Origin: Candidatus Hydrogenedentota bacterium | GTDB taxonomy: Bacteria > Hydrogenedentota > Hydrogenedentia > Hydrogenedentales > JAGMZX01 | Assembly (NCBI GenBank): GCA_029556545.1 | Contig: JAKQEQ010000065.1 | Location: forward strand, 1 to 48,616 | Direction: 5' to 3' | DNA length: 48,616 bases | Part shown: in pieces, positions 42,220-48,616 of the stretch | How the letters are laid out: every line of letters starts with the position of its first letter | Position numbering within the stretch: the first letter of the stretch is position 1 | Notes under the pieces: generated by a model | Told to the model about the DNA's origin: nothing | What the model saw: the letters and a program-made list of their open reading frames with translations, nothing else | Database searches by the model: none | Translations under genes and position numbers: made by a program

Positions 42220-42892
42220 CTACCGCACAAGATAGAACATGGGGAAAAGGAAGACCCAGACGATATCGACGAAGTGCCAGTACAGGCCGAAGTTCTCGAC
42301 GGCCATGTAGCGTTGCGGGCCGAACGTGTTCTTCCGCGCGAGGACCATGAGCACGACCATGATGCCGAAACCGATGATCATGTGCAGCGCGTGCATGCCG
42401 GTCATGATGTAATACAGCACGAAATACATCTGGAGCCCACCCTGATTGGCGACGTCGGCGAGATGGCCGTAATGGTGGCCGTAGGGGCCCCAGTTCGCGC
42501 CGGGGAAGACGCCCTCTCGGTATTTCGGGAGGTACTCGAACTGGAGTTTGATCGCGATGAACAGCAAGCCGAGGGCGAGGGTTGCGACGAGCGCCTGGAA
42601 GAGGCGGCGGTTGTCGCCCGTTTGCGCGAAGTACACGCCGAGCGCCATCGTGAAGCTGCTGCACAGCAGCACGGTCGTGTTGACGCCGCCGACGAAGACG
42701 CTGAGCGACGCGCTGCCGGCGAGCCAGGCATCGGGGTTCAGAAGCCGGTACACCGCGTAAACGCAGAAGAGGCCGCCGAAGAACATGACCTCCTGCGCCA
42801 GAAACAGCCACATCCCGAGCGTGCCGGCCTCCTTCTGCTGTTCCGCGCTGTGAAAGTGGTGCGCGACGTAGGCGTGTTCCGCGTGCGACGTG

Positions 42893-42900
<8 letters not shown>
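42220..42900 (-). CDS. ctaE: Cytochrome c oxidase subunit III
   Basis: The protein has 226 residues with about five to seven spans. [29 protein letters not shown] and [22 protein letters not shown] (near the C-terminus) are subunit III signatures. A subunit III without cofactors guides proton uptake and stabilises subunit I. The ATG overlaps the end of the subunit I gene by 8 bases, showing tight coupling. Confidence 0.95.
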
Positions 42901-44524
<1,624 letters not shown>

Positions 44525-44525
44525 C

Positions 44526-45488
44526 TTACTTCACCTCGGCGATCGCCACTTGCTGCTTGGGCAGCGACTTGATGTACGCGATCAGGTTCATCAGTTCCTC
44601 GTCCTCGAGCTGGTTCTTGTAGCTCGGCATCAGCGGCGCGTAGCCTTTGACGACCCGGTACGACGGGTTCAGTATCGACTCGCGCAGGTATTCATCGTTG
44701 ACCACGACCGTCTCGCCGGTGGTCATCTCGACGGTCGTGCCGTGGATGCCCTCGAGCAACGGCCCGCGGTTCTCGACGCCCGCCGTGTGGCAGGCGGCGC
44801 AGCCCAGCCGGTCGTAGAGCCGCCGGCCCGCGGCCAGCACGTCGTCCGGCGCTTCGCCGCCGCCTTCGCCGCGCAGCCACGCGGCATAGGCCTCCGGTTC
44901 CATGACGAACACGCGGCCGCCCATGGTCGAGTGCTCCGTGCCGCAATACTCGGCGCAGAAGAGGGGGTACTCGCCGGTCTTTGTGGCTTTGAACCACATC
45001 GTCGTGTATTTCGCGGGTAACACGTCCTGCTTCAGACGGAACGCGGGGATGAAGAAGCTGTGGATGACGTCCTGAGAGGTCATGGTCAGCCTCACCGGCG
45101 TATCCACCGGCACGTGCAGTTCGTTCGTCTCGCGCATCCCGTTCGGATGCCGGATTTTCCACATCCACTGCTTACCCATGACGCTTATTTCGAGTGCGTC
45201 GTCGGGCGCGTCATAAGCGCGGAAGAAGAGCACCGAGCCCCAGACGAAAATGCCCAAGGCAATGATCACCAGAACCACGGTCCATGCTATTTCGAGCTTG
45301 ATCGCGTGCGGGTGATACGAGGGCCGGTCCTCCTCGGGGCGCTGGCGATACTTCACGCCCCAATACAGGACCACGGCGCAGACCACGAGGAAGAACCCGC
45401 CCACGAAGAGGATCAGGAACCAATACAGCGGGTCCACGCTTTCCGCGAAGGTTGACGCCTTTTCGGGCAATACTCGGAAATCAATCAT
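44526..45488 (-). CDS. ctaC: Cytochrome c oxidase subunit II with fused cytochrome c domain
   Basis: The protein has 320 residues. Two N-terminal spans (~22-48 and ~66-90) are followed by the CuA cupredoxin domain with ligands His143, Cys178, Glu180, Cys182, His186 and Met189 ([12 protein letters not shown]). A C-terminal cytochrome c domain has a single CAACH heme site (230-234) and a distal Met probably in MPSYKNQL. The fusion defines the caa3 oxidase, which takes electrons through its own c domain. Next to ACIII this is the known respiratory supercomplex arrangement. Confidence 0.96.
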   Translation of the reverse strand: MIDFRVLPEKASTFAESVDPLYWFLILFVGGFFLVVCAVVLYWGVKYRQRPEEDRPSYHPHAIKLEIAWTVVLVIIALGIFVWGSVLFFRAYDAPDDALEISVMGKQWMWKIRHPNGMRETNELHVPVDTPVRLTMTSQDVIHSFFIPAFRLKQDVLPAKYTTMWFKATKTGEYPLFCAEYCGTEHSTMGGRVFVMEPEAYAAWLRGEGGGEAPDDVLAAGRRLYDRLGCAACHTAGVENRGPLLEGIHGTTVEMTTGETVVVNDEYLRESILNPSYRVVKGYAPLMPSYKNQLEDEELMNLIAYIKSLPKQQVAIAEVK

Positions 45489-45512
45489 CGTTGCTATCCA
45501 ACCACCTGATGC

Positions 45513-46448
45513 TCATGACGAAGTCCGCTCCGTTCCCAAGGGCGCGTTGACGTGTTCCGCGCGGGCGGCGCGCCGGACGCGCAGGTAGTGCAATAACCAG
45601 AACAGCAGGAGCGCCGCGACCACCGCGACGCCCATGAGCCGCAGCGCGTACATGATGTAGAAGCCGTATGCGCCCTTCGACGGGTCGTAGGCGTAGCACA
45701 GCAGCGTGAGCCGGTCGATAAGCGAGCCGATGCGGCCCTCGCCCGCGGCCACCAGCGCCATGCGCAGACTGCGCGGCAGGTATTCGAGGCCGAACATGTA
45801 GCTCGATACCCTGCCGCCGGGCGTCAGGATCATGATGCCCGCGGCGTGCGCGTATTGGTCCGTCGCCTGATCGTAGTAGTAGCGGAACCCGACGACCTCC
45901 GCGAGTTCCTCGATTTCCGGATCGCCGCCGGTGAGGAAATGCCAGCCCGCCTCGCCGCCCTCGCCGCCGTATTGCGCCAGGTAGTTCTGTTTCTTCTTCG
46001 CGGCAAGCTCCGATCCCTCGCGCGGGTCGATGCTGACCGTGACGACCGAGTAATCCCTGCCCAGCTTCAGCCCGAGCCCGCCCGCGTCGAATGCCTGGAC
46101 CATGCCATCGAGCACGCGCGTGCAGAGCATGGGGCACTCGAAGTACACGAGCGCGAGCACGGCCGGCTTGTCGTTCAGGAGGTCGCGAAGCCGCACGCGC
46201 CGGCCCGCCTCGTCGTTGAATTCAAGGTCCAGCGGGACCTGGGCGTCGAGCTTCTGCTCGATGTAGATGTCTTGATACTGCTCGGCGGGGTCGGGCCCCT
46301 TGAATGAGAAGGGGTCCACCTGCACGCCGGGCATCTGGCCGCGGCCCGATCCTTGCGCCCAGCCGGTTCCAGCCAACGACGCGATGCACAGCGCCGCGGC
46401 GAGCACGCCGGCGAAGGCGCGCGCGTTCCCGTGTGGTACGTGCTTCAT
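45513..46448 (-). CDS. SCO1/SenC-family copper chaperone with C-terminal membrane anchor
   Basis: The protein has 311 residues. A signal segment (VLAAALCIASLAGTGWA) is followed by a thioredoxin-like SCO domain. The copper ligands are Cys105 and Cys109 (ECPMLC, Cys-x3-Cys) and His201 (QYAHAAGIM). It delivers copper to the CuA site of subunit II. A membrane span near 265-285 (LRLMGVAVVAALLLFWLLHYL) is C-terminal, a feature of this branch. It is between the 147-residue protein and subunit II, in the expected assembly position. Confidence 0.93.
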   Translation of the reverse strand: MKHVPHGNARAFAGVLAAALCIASLAGTGWAQGSGRGQMPGVQVDPFSFKGPDPAEQYQDIYIEQKLDAQVPLDLEFNDEAGRRVRLRDLLNDKPAVLALVYFECPMLCTRVLDGMVQAFDAGGLGLKLGRDYSVVTVSIDPREGSELAAKKKQNYLAQYGGEGGEAGWHFLTGGDPEIEELAEVVGFRYYYDQATDQYAHAAGIMILTPGGRVSSYMFGLEYLPRSLRMALVAAGEGRIGSLIDRLTLLCYAYDPSKGAYGFYIMYALRLMGVAVVAALLLFWLLHYLRVRRAARAEHVNAPLGTERTSS

Positions 46449-46888
46449 CGCGCCGCGTCTCCCGAGGTCGTGGGCATTTCACCGAGCAGGGGTACGTCCA
46501 CCGCTTCCGCGCCTGAACGCTTGTACGGCACGCGGCCCGAGGCGATAAGGTCGATGGCCTCGTCAATCGGGATATGCACCCGTCTCGGCGCCTCCGCGAC
46601 GGAACCGTAACCGTTCAACCGTTGCCGTGCCGGCACGAGCACCGCGTCGCGCTCGGCCTCGGGATTGCGTTCGAGTTCCGGTCCGCGCACGACGGTGGTC
46701 CGGGGCAATTCGATGGCCGACGGCGCCTCGGCGCTTCGGCGGCGCTCGAAACCGCGCACAATGAAGAGGGTGACCACCAGGGCGGCGACCGTCAGCAGCA
46801 TTACCGCGACGGCGAACAGCGCGATGGCGTTGGGGTTCAGGTCCCGCTTCTCGTAGCCGTCGCCGGGATGTTGGTTTTTTTCATGCAT
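46445..46888 (-). CDS. Single-span protein of the ACIII/oxidase cluster, unknown function
   Basis: The protein has 147 residues. The first 20 are polar, then one membrane span (AIALFAVAVMLLTVAALVVT). Its soluble part contains LNGYGSVAEAPRRVHIPIDEAIDLIA (91-116), which resembles a motif of the form L..YG...VxIPIxxA seen in uncharacterised proteins encoded next to SCO and oxidase genes. The ATG lies inside the end of the ActF gene (8-base overlap), and the stop overlaps the SCO start by 4 bases. A role in oxidase or ACIII assembly is inferred from position. Confidence 0.75.
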   Translation of the reverse strand: MHEKNQHPGDGYEKRDLNPNAIALFAVAVMLLTVAALVVTLFIVRGFERRRSAEAPSAIELPRTTVVRGPELERNPEAERDAVLVPARQRLNGYGSVAEAPRRVHIPIDEAIDLIASGRVPYKRSGAEAVDVPLLGEMPTTSGDAAR

Positions 46889-48089
46889 GGCCGTGGGCCT
46901 CACGGGTTTCTTTCAGGAGCAACATTTCGGCGCGCGGATCGTTGACCGGCAAGAGGGGCCGCTTCAGGAGTTCGCCGAGGAAATGCCAGAGCCACAGGCC
47001 GCCCAACGCGGCCACGGCGGCGATCACGAACAGGGTCGTCGACAAGTCGATCCGGTTGGCGTGCCCCGCGAACGAAGGGACCAGATTCCAGTACACGTCC
47101 ACTACGCGCATGACGAGCAGCAGATACGCGATCCGCCGCAGTTCCAAGACGCCTTCCTTCGTCTGTCGAAACAGGAGGACGATCATCGGAACCAGAAAGT
47201 GGAACAGCGACAGAATCACCGTGATTCCCGTGAGACCGCCGCCGTCGCGCTTCAGGTACCAGCCGATTTCCTCGGGCAGATTGCCCGACCAGATGATCAG
47301 GTATTGGCTGAAGGAGATGTAGCTCCATAGCACCGTAAACGCGAGCAGGAGGTTGCCCAGATTGAGATACTGGCGGTGGTTCATCGCCTGCGCCAGCGGC
47401 GGCTCGCTGTCCATGTACGTGATTGCGATGATGCACAAGGCGAGGATGCTGAGCCCCTGACTCACGATCCACAGCGGCCCGTAAATGGTCGAGAACCATT
47501 CCGGCTCGGTGGACATGCCCCAGTCCGTCGCCGCCAGCGTCATCGTCAGGAACATGACGATCATGGCGGGCGCGCTGAGCCGCCGCATCCACACGGCGTA
47601 CCGCGCGTCGCCGGTCGCGTCGAGGCGCGCCGACCAATGGCTGCAGACCCACGCGAGCGCGCCCCAGACCGCGAAGTACACCACAAAACGCGCGAGGAAG
47701 AACGGCGTGTTCAGGTAGGCCGTCTTGTTCGCGACGACGTGATGGTCCGCGACGTAGGCGGGGTCGGTCCAGGGATAGAGATAATTCTTGCCGAGCAGGA
47801 ACAGCAGCAGGAACAGGGGGGCGAAAACCCACAAGGTGCGCGACGCCGCCTCGCACAGCCGCTGTATCACGACGCTCCACGCGCCGCCCGCCAGGTGCCG
47901 CAGCAGCACGCCGAAGAGGCCGCCCGCCGCCAGACCGAATACAAGCACATACGCGACCAGCCAGGACTGGAAGAATCGCGCGGGCGAAAACACGAGCGCC
48001 AACAAACTGAAGAGCAACCCGGCGACGCCGATCAACAGCGCCGTCCGCCGGACGTCGTTGATGCCGCCTTTCAGCGTGTCAGTGAACAT
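46881..48089 (-). CDS. actF: Alternative complex III subunit ActF (NrfD-like quinone-site protein)
   Basis: The protein has 402 residues with about ten spans. This is the second NrfD-like membrane subunit of alternative complex III, a quinol:cytochrome c oxidoreductase. Typical segments are HHVVANKTAYLNTPFFLARFVVYF, LAATDWGMSTEPEWFSTIYG, YISFSQYLIIWSGNLPEE and VDVYWNLVPSF. It is followed by the small protein and SCO, the order seen in ACIII clusters of Bacteroidota-like and planctomycete-like bacteria. It starts 11 bases inside the end of the ActE gene. Confidence 0.92.
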   Translation of the reverse strand: MFTDTLKGGINDVRRTALLIGVAGLLFSLLALVFSPARFFQSWLVAYVLVFGLAAGGLFGVLLRHLAGGAWSVVIQRLCEAASRTLWVFAPLFLLLFLLGKNYLYPWTDPAYVADHHVVANKTAYLNTPFFLARFVVYFAVWGALAWVCSHWSARLDATGDARYAVWMRRLSAPAMIVMFLTMTLAATDWGMSTEPEWFSTIYGPLWIVSQGLSILALCIIAITYMDSEPPLAQAMNHRQYLNLGNLLLAFTVLWSYISFSQYLIIWSGNLPEEIGWYLKRDGGGLTGITVILSLFHFLVPMIVLLFRQTKEGVLELRRIAYLLLVMRVVDVYWNLVPSFAGHANRIDLSTTLFVIAAVAALGGLWLWHFLGELLKRPLLPVNDPRAEMLLLKETREAHGHA

Positions 48090-48615
48090 GGCTTGCCTCT
48101 TCCCGTTGTGATGCTGCTTGCACGGCTTCCTGGATGCGTTGCCGTTCGGCGGCAGGCAGCGATTCGAGATTGACGTTCTGGCTTAATTGCAGCGCGCGAA
48201 TATAGGCCGCGATGGCCCAGCGGTCCTCGGGGGCGACCCGCGAGGCGTAACTGTACATGCGCCCGAACCCGCGTGTGATTACGTCGAAAAAGTGGCCCTC
48301 CTCGACCTCGAGCAGCCGCGGAATGTGATACGAGGGCGGCTGGGGAAATCCGCGCCGCACCACCACGCCGTCGCCGTTGCCCAGGAGACCGTGGCACGGC
48401 ATGCAGTTCACCTCGAACCGGTCGCGGCCGCGCTCGATCAGCGCCTTTGAGATGGGGAAGTAGTTGGCGTCCAAGAGCGCGTCGCCGACTTTCCCCGTGT
48501 GGAACCGGTCATCGGTGACGACGGGCGCCTGATCCGTGCCGGTGATTTCCGCGAAGACCGGCGAGGTCCATTCCCGGCGCTTGTTCTCGTAAGGGACGGT
48601 CCCCTGGATGGCCGG
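48079..48615 (-). CDS. actE: Alternative complex III monoheme cytochrome c subunit ActE (5' end outside window)
   Basis: The frame stays open to the window end, where it reads PAIQGTVPYENK, so the N-terminus and the lipid or signal part are missing. A TTG at 48474 would only be an internal codon. The domain has one heme-binding motif, CMPCH, preceded by ERGRDRFEVN and followed by GNGDGVVVRRGF. A DRWAIAAYIRALQLSQN helix closes the cytochrome c fold. It takes electrons from ActA/ActB and passes them to the oxidase. It belongs to the same operon as actF. Confidence 0.9.
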   Translation of the reverse strand, partial: PAIQGTVPYENKRREWTSPVFAEITGTDQAPVVTDDRFHTGKVGDALLDANYFPISKALIERGRDRFEVNCMPCHGLLGNGDGVVVRRGFPQPPSYHIPRLLEVEEGHFFDVITRGFGRMYSYASRVAPEDRWAIAAYIRALQLSQNVNLESLPAAERQRIQEAVQAASQREEASHVH

Positions 48616-48616
48616 G

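Overview
The window comes from a GC-rich bacterium with compact gene packing. It carries Tat-exported enzymes, a sulfatase, two BNR sialidase-like proteins, a DUF6807/PmoA-like secreted protein, Ig-domain surface proteins with a C-terminal anchor or sorting tail, and an alternative complex III plus caa3 oxidase cluster. This combination is typical of Planctomycetota, Verrucomicrobiota, Lentisphaerota or Hydrogenedentota-like lineages. The phylum is an inference from gene content; there is no rRNA gene or other phylogenetic marker to settle it. No tRNA, rRNA, CRISPR array, integrase, transposase or phage gene was seen.

Layout. Positions 1-4657: the end of a large Gly-rich, seven-Ig-domain surface protein, then a DegT-family aminotransferase. 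4659-6212 (minus): an aldo/keto reductase and a small membrane protein. 6502-13562 (plus): a secreted protein of unknown function, polyphosphate kinase, and a 1144-residue secreted multidomain protein. 13623-16798 (minus): a multi-pass GT-C-like/TPR membrane protein translationally coupled to a sialidase-like protein. 17082-19482 (plus): a Tat-exported sugar isomerase-like TIM barrel, a conserved hypothetical and a PilZ protein. 19496-20392 (minus): a TIGR01777 epimerase. 20660-24744 (plus): a MarR regulator followed by a three-domain transporter/acyltransferase/acyl-activating fusion. 24811-25425 (minus): Mn-type superoxide dismutase. 25638-27401 (plus): a strong promoter, a cobalamin riboswitch and a secreted propeller/Ig protein. 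27391-30003 (minus): a MetX-MetW fusion and an L,D-transpeptidase. 30255-31208 (plus): a membrane-anchored TlpA-like thioredoxin. 31205-35094 (minus): DUF6807 protein, hydroxyisobutyrate-type dehydrogenase, DJ-1/PfpI protein and Tat sulfatase. 35222-39151 (plus): a conserved protein with a signal peptide, an MFS transporter and a PA14/sialidase-like protein. 39203-40964 (minus): a Memo-family protein and a small membrane protein. 41238-41777 (plus): a CopD-like membrane protein. 41903 to the end (minus): caa3 oxidase subunits IV, III, I and II, a SCO copper chaperone, a 147-residue membrane protein, ActF and ActE (cut by the window end).

How it fits together. The sulfatase, the sialidase-like proteins, the sugar isomerase-like protein, the dehydrogenase and the MFS carrier suggest breakdown of decorated, sulfated or sialylated glycans. 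The right-hand block is an aerobic electron-transfer chain from quinol through ACIII and cytochrome c to a caa3 oxidase, accompanied by superoxide dismutase. The two most unusual signals are non-coding. One is a complete cobalamin riboswitch in front of a surface-type protein that is not a known B12 gene. The other is a family of 9-bp tandem repeats confined to six intergenic gaps.
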